A stretch of 64,000 bases of DNA from Mucilaginibacter paludis DSM 18603 (lineage in GTDB: Bacteria > Bacteroidota > Bacteroidia > Sphingobacteriales > Sphingobacteriaceae), in NCBI RefSeq assembly GCF_000166195.2, contig NZ_CM001403.1, positions 7,986,877 through 8,050,876 on the forward strand, in the 5' to 3' direction. Of this stretch, positions 42,901 to 51,531 are shown one piece after another. Each line of letters starts with the position of its first letter. Position 1 is the first letter of the stretch. A program made the position numbers and the translations under genes. The notes below the pieces were generated by a model. The model had not been told where the DNA came from. It did no database searches and was given only the letters and a program-made list of their open reading frames with translations.

Positions 42901-45505
42901 CCAGCGCATGCTCCAGGAGCGTGTGCCCTTTCATTTTCTGTCCTGATTTCGGGGTCACAGCAAACTCTCCGTCGGTAATCGCGTTTCCCCCTGAATAGCC
43001 CACCTTGAACGTATCGGCAGAAGGGAAATACTCCACCTGCGTATTGATCTCAAAAAGCCTGGTGGCAAAACGCTGGTAGTAATCTGTCGGTATCCAGCGT
43101 TCACCCAGGTTGAAGTCCAGCTCCAGTAATTCGTAGGGTATGGTTTCAGGCTGTGCACGCTGAATGGCGGCCAGGCTGCGGGCGATCTGCAAATGGTCGG
43201 GGTTCTCCTTAATAGCTATTTCCGCCTCGGCTAATTTCTGAACGACATTTCCTGACAAATAACGGTCGGTGGTTTCCCAATCCTGTTTCCCCGGGTTATA
43301 AATGATCTGCTTTTCCAGACCGGCAATCACGTCCTGTTCGGAAAGCCCGGTTACCCCGGAGATATAATTGAGGTCTACAAAACCCTTATCGTTCAGGCAG
43401 CGCGCCAACGCTTCGGCAGGATCGTCGGTCTTTAAGGCCTTCTGTCGTGGGAATACCGGCCCGTTAAGAATGTCTGATTTGACAAAGCGCCCTTCTTCCT
43501 TTTTTTCAAGAGAGTAAAGCACGGTGAAGCCGAAGGCTGGATCATTCAGCATCCGCGAGCGGTTAAACGTCCTGTTCAGTTCGCCGTATGTTTCAGTAAA
43601 TGCCTGGTAGTTTTGATTCAGGGTCGCCCGTAGCGCAGGCTGCTCCATCAGGGTTGTTGATTCCGTGTTGAACAACTCTATATATGCATCGCGAACCTTA
43701 ATATAGGCTTTATAAAAAGCCCGCTGGTCCTGCTCCTCAAATGGGAAGAATTCTGCTTCCGTTTCTCCGGGAGTGCCGATCAGTCCTGCCTTGTCGCCAT
43801 GCATAACCAGGGTATCCTTGACATAGAATGGTTTGAGGTTCCGGAAGCCTTTTGGCCTTTCAGGTACCAGGCCGAAGGCCGGTTCCAGGCTTTTGTCACC
43901 TTCATAAACGTAATCGTACCCGAAACTCTTAAGTTTTGTGGAAAGCGCTTTGAGTTCATCCGTCAATACATTCCCCGTCAGCCATTTGGCGGATACTTTT
44001 AATTCCGCGACGTTGGCATAGAGTTTATACAGGTAACGCCCGGTAGATTTGGCCCGTGCGGTCAGCAATACCACACTGTCATGTTCAGGGCGTTCGGTTG
44101 TCCGGATCGTGCTGATGATGCGGGCAGATGAAGTATCCACGCTCGCGTTGTCCTTATCGGATAAATAAGCCTGCGCCTTCCCGACGGGCTGCGGGGCTGC
44201 ATCGAAGAGCCCTAACTGGGCAACCACTTTAGTTTCCTTGGGTAACGGAATTTCCAGGAAGGTGAGCTGCTTTGTAGTATCCGTCTTTACCGATTCGTTG
44301 CGCCTGTCCAGCTCACCTTTTTCAAAAGCCAGCTGTTGCTGCAGTGTTTCAAACCGTGCCCTATCAAAGCGGGCATCCAAGTCATTCGCCAATTGCTCCA
44401 CCATCGCCGGGAACAGATCCTCCATGTCCCCGTTATGCCAGATCACCCGGGCGGGTTTGCCGTACTGGTTGGTACCTTCTGCGACTTCGTCTGCCATGAT
44501 CAGTTCATGATGACGGTGAACATAAGCATTGAGCGGATAGGTACCGTTCTCCCCGGTTTGTTCAACCGTGGCCAGCAACAGTTCCTCGGATTCTGAAAAA
44601 CTGTTTTTATGGTCGTTCTTCTGTACCAGCAAGAGGTGGGTTGGCGCTTCTACATTGGCGTTATCCTTCATCAGGTTATCCGGCAGAACGAGCAGGCTGA
44701 TAAAATCTGCCGAGGTAAACAAGTGTTTACGGGCCATATCGTTACCGGGTGTGTTCAGGAACGCATCAGTCGTCAAAAAGGCCAATAAACCACCGTGTCC
44801 TATTTTGTCCAGGCCTTTTGCAAAGAAATAATTGTGAATACGGTCTGTAATGCTGTTGTTTTTAAATGCAGGGTCGAAAACTGAAATATTTCCAAAAGGT
44901 ATATTGGATGCGATCAGGTCGAAACGTCCCTTCTCTGAGGCTTCAGTTTCCTCAAAGCCCTTTACGTGTACATCTACAGGTACCTGCATTTCAGAACAGA
45001 TGGCCGCAAGCACCTTGCCGGTCAGCAGATCTTTTTCTACAGCCGTCACCTTCTGCAGTTCCGGTAAAAGACGGGCTCCTTCGGTAACAAATATTCCTGC
45101 CCCTGCGCTTGGTTCATACAGATACTTCGGTAACAATCCCTGATCGCCCAGCGCAGTATAGATGGCACGGGGCAGCAGGTCAGGGGTGTAATAGGCTGTG
45201 AGCGAACTGTCCTGCAAATCATCCAATGCACGTTTATAAGTATAACTGCTTAACTTTTCCTTTAACAAGGCGTGCAATTCCATAACCTGGGGGTACAAAC
45301 GGAGATCGGCTTGCGAGGCATTCATTTTAACCCATTCGTCCTGTTCTCCTGCCGGATAGAGTACGGCTTTTAAACCACCAAAACCTGAGTAGGTCTTTAA
45401 GGTCGAAATTTCAGCAGCCATCAGTTTACGCTTACCGTCCCAGTCCAGTGCTATGCGAAGAGCCGCGATATTGGCGGCCAGTTTCTCACGTGGATTATAG
45501 GCCAT
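39983..45505 (-). CDS. giant DarB-like DNA methylase-helicase (antirestriction type)
   Basis: An 1840-aa protein. The N-terminal methyltransferase has motif I LYEPSAGAGIFV near residue 131 and motif IV ASNIPFGN near 198, with Ile in place of the first Pro of NPPF. The SNF2-like helicase has Walker A DHEVGLGKT near 978, the DESHKFKN box near 1146, SGTPISNSLTEMY, and motif VI QRGGRFSRKGN near 1482. A coiled coil (EKEVATLEKEVPVLKG) precedes the acidic C-terminus. Phage P1 DarB has this layout and shields DNA from type I restriction; a similar role on transferred ICE DNA is inferred. Confidence 0.85.
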   Translation of the reverse strand: MAYNPREKLAANIAALRIALDWDGKRKLMAAEISTLKTYSGFGGLKAVLYPAGEQDEWVKMNASQADLRLYPQVMELHALLKEKLSSYTYKRALDDLQDSSLTAYYTPDLLPRAIYTALGDQGLLPKYLYEPSAGAGIFVTEGARLLPELQKVTAVEKDLLTGKVLAAICSEMQVPVDVHVKGFEETEASEKGRFDLIASNIPFGNISVFDPAFKNNSITDRIHNYFFAKGLDKIGHGGLLAFLTTDAFLNTPGNDMARKHLFTSADFISLLVLPDNLMKDNANVEAPTHLLLVQKNDHKNSFSESEELLLATVEQTGENGTYPLNAYVHRHHELIMADEVAEGTNQYGKPARVIWHNGDMEDLFPAMVEQLANDLDARFDRARFETLQQQLAFEKGELDRRNESVKTDTTKQLTFLEIPLPKETKVVAQLGLFDAAPQPVGKAQAYLSDKDNASVDTSSARIISTIRTTERPEHDSVVLLTARAKSTGRYLYKLYANVAELKVSAKWLTGNVLTDELKALSTKLKSFGYDYVYEGDKSLEPAFGLVPERPKGFRNLKPFYVKDTLVMHGDKAGLIGTPGETEAEFFPFEEQDQRAFYKAYIKVRDAYIELFNTESTTLMEQPALRATLNQNYQAFTETYGELNRTFNRSRMLNDPAFGFTVLYSLEKKEEGRFVKSDILNGPVFPRQKALKTDDPAEALARCLNDKGFVDLNYISGVTGLSEQDVIAGLEKQIIYNPGKQDWETTDRYLSGNVVQKLAEAEIAIKENPDHLQIARSLAAIQRAQPETIPYELLELDFNLGERWIPTDYYQRFATRLFEINTQVEYFPSADTFKVGYSGGNAITDGEFAVTPKSGQKMKGHTLLEHALENTNPFFTYKVNLDGEEIRIPDNEATQAAHQKIELIRERFIAWLKELPSDEKLFLEKRYNTIFNCYALRQYDGSHLTFPGLDLKGAGVPALYDSQRNAAWRIIQNRGALIDHEVGLGKTLTMIIAAVEMKRLGIISKPSILALKANVIQIADTFRKAYPNARILAPTEDDFTPGKRQQLFLQIKNNNWDCVIMTHEQFGKIPQDPEIQREILQEELDNVVRDLQTLENLGAQITRKMLKGLRVRQANLRASLAQIVFDIQNVKDSGITFQEMGIDHLFVDESHKFKNLTFTTRHNRVAGLGNPQGSQRALNMLFAVRSLQKKFDADLCVTFLSGTPISNSLTEMYLIFKYLRPRELQRQQIENFDGWAAVYARKTVDFEFSVTNEIIQKERFRHFVKVPELALFYNEITDYKTAEQINLDKPELDEQLVNIKPTPEQEDFIRRLMDFAATGDATLIGREPLTEEEDKARMLIATNYAKKMATDMRLINADLYSDHPDNKVNTCARKVAEFYELSKEHRGTQLVFCDIGTPKSDEFNIYDALKDKLVQDFGIPAGQISFIHDWPDKKRPEMFRLMNAGYIRVMLGSTEKLGTGTNVQERGVALHDLDIPWRPSDLNQRGGRFSRKGNWLAKEHFDNKVPRFVYATEKSLDNYKFNLLQTKQRFIDQIKNSQISVRSIDEGALDEQSGMGFAEYIAILSGDTSLLDKTRVDKKIAALEGSRSSHYKEVSRARVRLEVVEQERSKTLVTLEKLAVDESDYKKLLTHDDEGTKHNPIRMTGLESADPEIIGKHIIDLYRNWKPAKGESEDKQVGTLYGFDLYIRQQREGYETNGLMDYKYSNSLYAESPQSGIKYLYNGGLPNVDNPKLAARYYINAIDRVVSLKEKYEKEVATLEKEVPVLKGIMGREFEKEQELADLKAEAARLQEKIAGTIRDNQMKVVEGSENDEIAEIQDEDNILSLDSEQENEPRRAIGR

Positions 45506-45869
45506 CGCCGCCCCCTTCCTGGAGATAGTCGTCTATCGCGGTGATCACCGCATAGCGGAGCAGGCGGCTGTCGTCTGCTTCCGGCCAGCCAAACTCCTGC
45601 AAGGTCGCCTCACAAACTGCACAGATATTGAGCAGCTCATACCGAATGATACCGGCTTCATGAAAACGCAGCCAGTGTCCGCGAAAATCCTGTTCCAATA
45701 CATCTTCCAGAAAATCGAGCGGCGAGGGCGGCAAAGCGGCGGATAGTGCTTCGATATCGTCAAAACCGTCCAGGTATTCCTCTAAGTCATTCCCATCCTG
45801 CAACCGGATATACAAGGCAGGGTCAAGCCGCACCAGCGCATTGGCCAGGCGATTAATGGTTTCTGCCAT
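45495..45869 (-). CDS. small acidic hypothetical protein, 124 aa
   Basis: Not recognised. A very acidic protein (DGNDLEEYLDGFDDIEAL) of predicted helices, with two cysteines (NICAVCEATLQEFGW). Its end overlaps the DarB-like gene by eleven bases, suggesting coupled translation and possibly a partner or regulator of that protein. Confidence 0.55.
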   Translation of the reverse strand: MAETINRLANALVRLDPALYIRLQDGNDLEEYLDGFDDIEALSAALPPSPLDFLEDVLEQDFRGHWLRFHEAGIIRYELLNICAVCEATLQEFGWPEADDSRLLRYAVITAIDDYLQEGGGDGL

Positions 45870-45895
45870 AAATTATAATTGATTAATGCAGTCCC

Positions 45896-46717
45896 TTATT
45901 TTGGAAGGACATCGGCACGGAGCAGGTCCTTGTAACCGGCTTTGAGGGTCAGCGTGCGCCCTGAAAGCTGTTTTTCACTCAGGCTGATAGTAAACACCTT
46001 ATTGCCGGGGAAGGTCAGTTTTTTAAATACGAAAATGTTCCGGTAATATTTAGTGAAGCCCGGAATATCCTGCAGGACATATAATGGCGTAACGGCTACG
46101 GACTGAACGGTACTGGCCTTGGTGACTTTTTTATCCTCCATACTGAAACGCAGTTGATCAATGGTATAGGGCAACTTCGTTTGATTACGATATCCTATGT
46201 CCAGAAAGATATAATCGCCAAGCGTGTAAATGTGAAATAGTGCGCCCTCCAATCCGAATGCTTTCGCTTCTTCAACGGGATGGCCCGGCCGCATCGCCAA
46301 AAGCCGCAGGGCGTTTGATTTGAGTTCCGGCTGTGAAAGACCGATCTCCGGATTATCCAGCGGCCGGCAATCAGCGGGTTCAATGGCGATCTCTGTTTGT
46401 ACGGTACCGTCCTGATCATCCCGGCAGGGAACTACCCGGTACTGGGCGATAAACTTTTCACCGGTTATGGTAACCACGGCGTCGTTAAATCGGGAGACGG
46501 AATCACGGAGGTGGATACGCAAAACGTTGGGTACCGGCAGGTCGCCTGAAATGTCTTTAACCGAAATATCCACGAAACGGATCGGTTCGGGGGATACGAA
46601 ATGAACGGATACGTTTGTCGGAAGATACACGACCGGCAGATCGCGTTTATTTAATTGGGCAAAACTTTGCCCTACTGCCATTATGATTGCGGCAAGCAAT
46701 AACAAATATTTTTTCAT
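45896..46717 (-). CDS. traN: conjugative transposon protein TraN
   Basis: About 273 aa from the ATG at 46715-46717, which opens a signal peptide (MKKYLLLLAAIIMAVGQSFAQ); the longer open frame upstream is a shadow. The body matches TraN of CTnDOT-type elements: DLPVVYLPTNVSVHFVSPEP, FVDISVKDISGDLPVPNVLR, RNQTKLPYTIDQLRFSMEDKK. TraN is the VirB9-like periplasmic/outer-membrane part of the channel. It starts one base after the TraM stop codon region, as in other elements. Confidence 0.88.
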   Translation of the reverse strand: MKKYLLLLAAIIMAVGQSFAQLNKRDLPVVYLPTNVSVHFVSPEPIRFVDISVKDISGDLPVPNVLRIHLRDSVSRFNDAVVTITGEKFIAQYRVVPCRDDQDGTVQTEIAIEPADCRPLDNPEIGLSQPELKSNALRLLAMRPGHPVEEAKAFGLEGALFHIYTLGDYIFLDIGYRNQTKLPYTIDQLRFSMEDKKVTKASTVQSVAVTPLYVLQDIPGFTKYYRNIFVFKKLTFPGNKVFTISLSEKQLSGRTLTLKAGYKDLLRADVLPK

Positions 46718-46718
46718 A

Positions 46719-47888
46719 TTAACGGGTGTTTTGAATGGTTTGCGGATCGACCAGGTACACATAGGTGCCGTATTTGATCTTTGCTTTGTTTTTGCGGATA
46801 GCGCTCGCGATAGCTGATGAAGTAGACTGGAATACCTTGTCCATGGAACTCATCAGCAGTTGGTTCCCGGCGCTACCGGATTCTATGTTCACGCCCTGGA
46901 TCGTGTTTCCGCTCAGATCCTTGGTGAAATCACGAAACGCGGAAGCTGGAACATACAGGCCTAACATTCCGTCCTGGTCGTAGACCGAAAGTTTGACGGG
47001 CAGGATCTGGCCGCCGGACATCACGGAACTGATCAGGAAGGTCACGCGCTGCTGCGTAAAGCCATTGACCAGACCATAGAGGACGGTTCCTTTGGGGATC
47101 AGGTTTTTGCCTGCCCAGATATCTTCCAGCAGACGCAGCCTGATACGTGAACCGGCATAAGCGGTCAGTTCCTCGTCGATCATGGCCGAGATCAGCTCAC
47201 TGTGCGCCTCCGGTTTAATGGTATTAAAATCAGTGCCGTTCCCCGGTGCTTTGCGAACTTCCAGAGCTGCCGGCTGGCCGGCCAGTGCTTTGGCTTTAGC
47301 CTGTTGTTGCTGCCGTTCTACCTTTAACGCGGGATCATTGGCCTTTTGCAGGCTGTCGACATAAGCCATTTGCTGTTTAAAGACGGTCATGGGATCTTTA
47401 TCAGCCGGAACATTACCTGGTGGACTACTCGTTGATTGTGCCCGTGCTTTGCGCTGCGCGGCCAGCGCATTTAAAGCCGCAGTTACCTGCCTGTCCTGCA
47501 CCGAGGCATCCTGCCGCTTAACCGGTGCAATCATCCCGGAACTGAACCGCGCTTTCATCGCGCGGTCGATGGAATCCATTTGTGCCCGCTGGCGGTCAGC
47601 ATAGTTCCCCGATAATTTCGTGGCTGCTATTTCATCCGTGGTGACGGCGGTTACAGCGGTAAGGCCGTCGCTTTCTTTATAAGTGTTCCGGAAAGCATCC
47701 AGCTTATCCGAAAGGGCACTTTTCTTGACATGGGCAGAAACGCCGCCCACGTCGCTTTGTATAGCTGCGGTTTGCTTTACCGGCCCTTTGTCCCTGGCCT
47801 TTCCGTGAAATACGTAAAAGAAAAGGCATAGGAAGGGCAGCAATATCAACGGCAGGATATAACGCGGTTGTTTGAAGTCGATCTTCAT
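46719..47888 (-). CDS. traM: conjugative transposon protein TraM
   Basis: A 389-aa VirB10-like protein. Short cytoplasmic N-terminus, one membrane helix (PRYILPLILLPFLCLFFYVF), a long Ala/Gln/Lys-rich periplasmic linker, and a C-terminal domain with DIWAGKNLIPKGTVLYGLVNGFTQQRVTFLISSV, the core TraM signature. It spans the periplasm as channel scaffold. It is followed immediately by TraN. Confidence 0.88.
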   Translation of the reverse strand: MKIDFKQPRYILPLILLPFLCLFFYVFHGKARDKGPVKQTAAIQSDVGGVSAHVKKSALSDKLDAFRNTYKESDGLTAVTAVTTDEIAATKLSGNYADRQRAQMDSIDRAMKARFSSGMIAPVKRQDASVQDRQVTAALNALAAQRKARAQSTSSPPGNVPADKDPMTVFKQQMAYVDSLQKANDPALKVERQQQQAKAKALAGQPAALEVRKAPGNGTDFNTIKPEAHSELISAMIDEELTAYAGSRIRLRLLEDIWAGKNLIPKGTVLYGLVNGFTQQRVTFLISSVMSGGQILPVKLSVYDQDGMLGLYVPASAFRDFTKDLSGNTIQGVNIESGSAGNQLLMSSMDKVFQSTSSAIASAIRKNKAKIKYGTYVYLVDPQTIQNTR

Positions 47889-47890
47889 AA

Positions 47891-48337
47891 TTAATGTTGA
47901 ATTTGGTGTTGCAAATGTTGCAGGGAATCAAGCGCATGTTCGAGCCAAATGCTGTCGGCGTGCGTCAGGCGGCCTTTCGCCAAGGTAGTTTCCACCCGTT
48001 CCTTAAGGTCCAGGGTCCGTTTCAAAGCTGATCCTGCTCCTAGTATCCTGGTAAAGCCGGCATCCAGCAGATGCGGGCTTTTTAAGTTGTTCGGCTGCTG
48101 GTCCTGCATAGCAGGATGGGCAGCCGAACTTTTAACGGGATGGCGAAAAACGGTAAACGATAGCGCGCCGGAAAAAAGCAGAAGGCCGACCATGATGCAA
48201 AAAATCACCCTCGGATAATTCAGGCATAGGATACCGAACCGCTTTCCCGCCTTTACAAAATGCCCGCTGAACTCTTGATGCAAGGCTTTCCAAAGGGTAT
48301 CTTCAGGGTCGCGGTTAGAATGAATTCTTTTGAACAT
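47891..48337 (-). CDS. TraL-like single-pass protein, 148 aa
   Basis: Start set at the ATG 48335-48337 (MFKRIHSNRDPEDTLW); the 16-codon longer reading is less likely. One membrane helix follows a basic segment (VIFCIMVGLLLFSGALSFTVF). A periplasmic tail ends in a Gln/His-rich helix (LDSLQHLQHQIQH). Its position between TraK and TraM corresponds to TraL in CTnDOT-type clusters, though similarity is positional more than by motif. Confidence 0.6.
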   Translation of the reverse strand: MFKRIHSNRDPEDTLWKALHQEFSGHFVKAGKRFGILCLNYPRVIFCIMVGLLLFSGALSFTVFRHPVKSSAAHPAMQDQQPNNLKSPHLLDAGFTRILGAGSALKRTLDLKERVETTLAKGRLTHADSIWLEHALDSLQHLQHQIQH

Positions 48338-48929
48338 TGGAGAGGTCTTTATTTTCCAGGGTCTTCCACCCCGTGATGAGGACACCGTGGGGGTTATTAT
48401 CGCTGCGCGGGATATCCTTCAGGTAACCTTCTGTTACCAGGGAGCGCGTCAGCGTCGAGCTGCGCCGGTCGATTTTTAATTTTCCGTAATAGTGGAAGTA
48501 ATGTCGCGGCATGTCCAGCAATATGGAATCCGTTTGCAGGGTGAGTACCGAGCTGGAGGATAAAATGGATGTAAAAAAACCTTTTTCCTTAAGGTCGTCA
48601 TATTCCCTTGCGCCAGATTCGTCGATCAGGTACATCGCCTTTTTAAGCTGGTATTCGATGTATTTATCATCCGGTGTCAGCGAAAAAAACAGCGTATGGA
48701 ACAGGTCAACATGCGCCCGGTATTCCGCAGGGCGGTTAACCTGTATATCGGTTTGCTTGGCCAGGATCGGGACATTATTGTCCAGGATGTAAACGCTCCT
48801 GCGGGCGTTGGCTACCTGCCGGAAGGCAAACAGGGATACGATGCCGCTGATGATGACCGAAGTGACGAGGCTGCCGATGGCGACCACTGTCGCCAGCCGG
48901 ATCTTGGCTTCGATATTTTTGATAAGCAT
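48315..48929 (-). CDS. traK: conjugative transposon protein TraK
   Basis: A 204-aa VirB8-like protein. It has an N-terminal membrane helix (LATVVAIGSLVTSVIISGIVSLFAF) and a periplasmic domain with VANARRSVYILDNNVPILAKQTD, HVDLFHTLFFSLTPDDKYIEYQL and YHFYGKLKI-like YFHYYGKLKIDRRSSTL, all TraK marks. It assembles the inner-membrane channel. It overlaps the TraL-like gene by about 20 bp. Confidence 0.9.
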   Translation of the reverse strand: MLIKNIEAKIRLATVVAIGSLVTSVIISGIVSLFAFRQVANARRSVYILDNNVPILAKQTDIQVNRPAEYRAHVDLFHTLFFSLTPDDKYIEYQLKKAMYLIDESGAREYDDLKEKGFFTSILSSSSVLTLQTDSILLDMPRHYFHYYGKLKIDRRSSTLTRSLVTEGYLKDIPRSDNNPHGVLITGWKTLENKDLSNVQKNSF

Positions 48930-48944
48930 GAATCAAATTGGATT

Positions 48945-50090
48945 TTACAGCATACCGCCAGCGGCTTTGCGTGCGGCCCTGGCCATCATGGAAGCATTGC
49001 GGCCAAATGCTGAAGAAGCTGAAGAAATCCCTGACGTGGAGATGATCCAGGTTGAGATCGATGGTACCGTGAACATACAAACGGCACCTATAAAAAATAC
49101 GACGATTACTTCACCAAAGGAAAGAATGCCGTTGCCTGAAAAAACCGCGAACTTTTCCATCAGGCCGCTGGCACCGGGCCGGAGCAGTTCCTGGTATTTG
49201 CTGATCTCGGACGAAAGCGCGTATTTCTGCATCAGGGCGCAGAGGTACATCACCAGGTAAGCGATACCTGTATATAAGTTTACCGAAACAAACCGGGCGA
49301 CCCAGGTAGAAAAGCTATCCCTGAAAGCTGGCAGGATACTAACTGCGACGGCAAAGGGCCCCAGGATGACGAGGATACTCGAATAAATGATCTGTATCAT
49401 AAAAATGATATAGGTTGCGATGCGGAGTATCCAGATCCCTGCCAGTTCAAGTATCTGCGTTATCAACAACTGGATGCTGATCTGCAGCCTTGCCTTCAGT
49501 TCCATCAGGGGAGCGACCACTGTAGAGATCCCTTCCTTAACGGTCGAGGTAACCGCGTCCCAGGCCTGGCCATACCAGGTGTCTGATTCTTTGGCCGCCA
49601 CTTCGGTCTGTGCCTGGAAAGTATACAGGGAGTCGGCGACCTGTTTCATGAGATCGGCCCGCTGAAAACGAAGCTGGTTTACGTTGTCCTGTTCTGAGGC
49701 GAACATCTGCTCGGTTTCGCCTGCTACCAGATCGGTCGGAAAAGCCACCATTTTAGCGAAACCGCCCCACCAGAGAATAACCATCGCGAGGCCGAAGGGC
49801 CTTAGCAGCGGCATGACTTCCAGTTTTTTATCGCCCGCCATCATTTCATAGCTCTTGATCGCAAAATAGATGATCATAAAGATGGCGGATAAGGCCTTCG
49901 CATCGTTAATGAACAGGTCGAAGTTCGACCAGATGGAATCTTTAAGCGCGCCCAAAAAGGTCATCATCCCTGATTCGTAAACCCCGTCACCCTGAAGGAA
50001 TTCCAGGGACTTTTCATAACTGCTGTCCTGTGCGAAACAGCAAAAGCTGAAACTGCAGAGGAAAGCGATCAATAATAAGCTCTTTTTCAT
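48945..50090 (-). CDS. traJ: conjugative transposon protein TraJ (VirB6-like)
   Basis: A 381-aa protein with a signal peptide (SLLLIAFLCSFSFCCFAQ) and six or so membrane helices, among them AIFMIIYFAIKSYEMMAGDKK and IIYSSILVILGPFAVAVSILP. PAFRDSFSTWVARFVSVNLYTGIAYL is the most conserved TraJ block. It is the polytopic inner-membrane component of the channel, comparable with VirB6. It overlaps the upstream gene by one base. Confidence 0.88.
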   Translation of the reverse strand: MKKSLLLIAFLCSFSFCCFAQDSSYEKSLEFLQGDGVYESGMMTFLGALKDSIWSNFDLFINDAKALSAIFMIIYFAIKSYEMMAGDKKLEVMPLLRPFGLAMVILWWGGFAKMVAFPTDLVAGETEQMFASEQDNVNQLRFQRADLMKQVADSLYTFQAQTEVAAKESDTWYGQAWDAVTSTVKEGISTVVAPLMELKARLQISIQLLITQILELAGIWILRIATYIIFMIQIIYSSILVILGPFAVAVSILPAFRDSFSTWVARFVSVNLYTGIAYLVMYLCALMQKYALSSEISKYQELLRPGASGLMEKFAVFSGNGILSFGEVIVVFFIGAVCMFTVPSISTWIISTSGISSASSAFGRNASMMARAARKAAGGML

Positions 50091-50869
50091 CAGTACTTCC
50101 TTTCTGCTACAACCTGTTTGGCCAGCTGCACATCGGTGGCCGGCGTCCAGCCCTTGGTAATTACGGGCGTACTTCTGGCCTTAGCCTGCTGCTTGACCAT
50201 GGTGATATTATGCTGTGCCGTAGCCACACGCGTCGCCCAGGTTGCCGCCATTGTCCGGTATTCTTTCAGGTACCGGTAATAGGCCATGATGCGGGAGCCC
50301 CGGTCCATATCCGTTGACCGGGCGGCATTAATGCGCTCTTTTAGCATAGCCAGTTCATTTTCATACCACGGTAATACGCCTTCTGAAATCACGGCGGTTC
50401 GCACTTGTGCAGGTAATGGCGCCAGTATCGACGCATCTGAATAATTCAATACGGGCGCCAGTGCCTGGCTGTAATAAAGCAGCCATAAGGGATCGGCATC
50501 TGAAAGCAGGCCGGATTGTTCGGCGATAGATGTCAATGCTGTATTCCTTACAGTATCGGCATTTAATTTATAGCTGTTATCTACCGAATTCATGGTGCCG
50601 ACCAGCGCCAGGCGCTGTGTTTGAGGCCCGGTCGCTGACAACGGTCGCAAGTCGTTTTTGTGGTAATTCGGATCGAAAAGCCCCCAGGTAAGCCAGTAAT
50701 AAGGATTAAGGCTGAGGAAGCCGGGCTTTGGGGTAAACTTATTCTGGTCCCATTGCAGGTAAACCATGCGTTCCTGTTGGTAGCGGACACTCTGGTCGGC
50801 TACTTGCCGTTGCGCACAGGCGCGCAGCGCGATGATCGGAAACAGGATCATTAATAATATCAATCTCAT
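50090..50869 (-). CDS. DUF5045-like exported ICE protein, 259 aa
   Basis: A protein with a cleavable N-terminal signal (MRLILLMILFPIIALRACAQ) and helical periplasmic body. It carries NPYYWLTWGLFDPNYHKNDLRPLSATGPQTQRLAL, a block I associate with DUF5045 proteins that precede traJ in Bacteroidota elements. It overlaps the third TraI-like gene by four bases and the TraJ gene by one. Probably a periplasmic channel accessory. Confidence 0.65.
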   Translation of the reverse strand: MRLILLMILFPIIALRACAQRQVADQSVRYQQERMVYLQWDQNKFTPKPGFLSLNPYYWLTWGLFDPNYHKNDLRPLSATGPQTQRLALVGTMNSVDNSYKLNADTVRNTALTSIAEQSGLLSDADPLWLLYYSQALAPVLNYSDASILAPLPAQVRTAVISEGVLPWYENELAMLKERINAARSTDMDRGSRIMAYYRYLKEYRTMAATWATRVATAQHNITMVKQQAKARSTPVITKGWTPATDVQLAKQVVAERKY

Positions 50870-51531
50870 TTGTTTAAGAATTTTGCGTTTTGAATGATCT
50901 GCGCGGCAAAGGCGCGATCTTTATTGATGTAGCTAGCGAAGGGATTCAGCGTTTTGAGTATGCCACGCGACTTAGCCCAGTACATGGCCTTCCAGGTACC
51001 GTAGGCCATGCCATCGAGTATTTGTAACTGTTGTACAACCCTGCGCAGCAACTGGTCGCGGCCGTTGTAATCGGCAAGCACATTGCCATCCGACTTCAGG
51101 ATGAACCCCGATATATCGCTTACCATTGCGGTGGCCTTTGGCCCGAATTCATTTTGAATTTTGGCGGTAACGAAAAAGAGCAGCGGGTCGTCCTTGGCCA
51201 GGGCCATGCTCTCGTTTAAATAATAGATAATATCGGTCGTCGTCCGGCCGATCTGTTTCATCATCAGGCCATCTTTTAATGCCGAGTTGACATTTGCCAG
51301 CGCGTTATAAATCAGCGTTTGGGCGGCTACCACGGAGGAGACGTTGGTATTGACGGTATTGACATTATCGTTGATCTTTTTAAGATAATCCTGGTGGGTT
51401 CCTTCCGCCGCCATTCGCACCGCCTGGTTTTCCTCTACAGCGACCAAATGCTGCGGGTCAAAAACCACTTCCTGAGAAAGAGCAGCAAACCGGAAGCATA
51501 TACCGAAAAGCAACAAACCTATCTTTCTCAT
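50866..51531 (-). CDS. TraI-like/VirB5-like exported protein, third copy
   Basis: A 221-aa exported protein. Signal MRKIGLLLFGICFRFAALSQ, a helical body, and the C-terminal signature LNPFASYINKDRAFAAQIIQNAKFLNK cut by a turn. It shares with its two neighbours the pattern LNP, seven or eight residues, Asp, then AK-aromatic-L at the C-terminus. TraI (DUF4141) of CTnDOT occupies this place as a VirB5-like minor pilin candidate. It overlaps both adjacent genes by four bases. Confidence 0.65.
   Translation of the reverse strand: MRKIGLLLFGICFRFAALSQEVVFDPQHLVAVEENQAVRMAAEGTHQDYLKKINDNVNTVNTNVSSVVAAQTLIYNALANVNSALKDGLMMKQIGRTTTDIIYYLNESMALAKDDPLLFFVTAKIQNEFGPKATAMVSDISGFILKSDGNVLADYNGRDQLLRRVVQQLQILDGMAYGTWKAMYWAKSRGILKTLNPFASYINKDRAFAAQIIQNAKFLNK

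Noticed and set aside
40672..44831. Many plus-strand frames within the giant methylase-helicase gene
   Set aside because: Long GC-richer coding DNA produces open antisense frames; none shows motifs.
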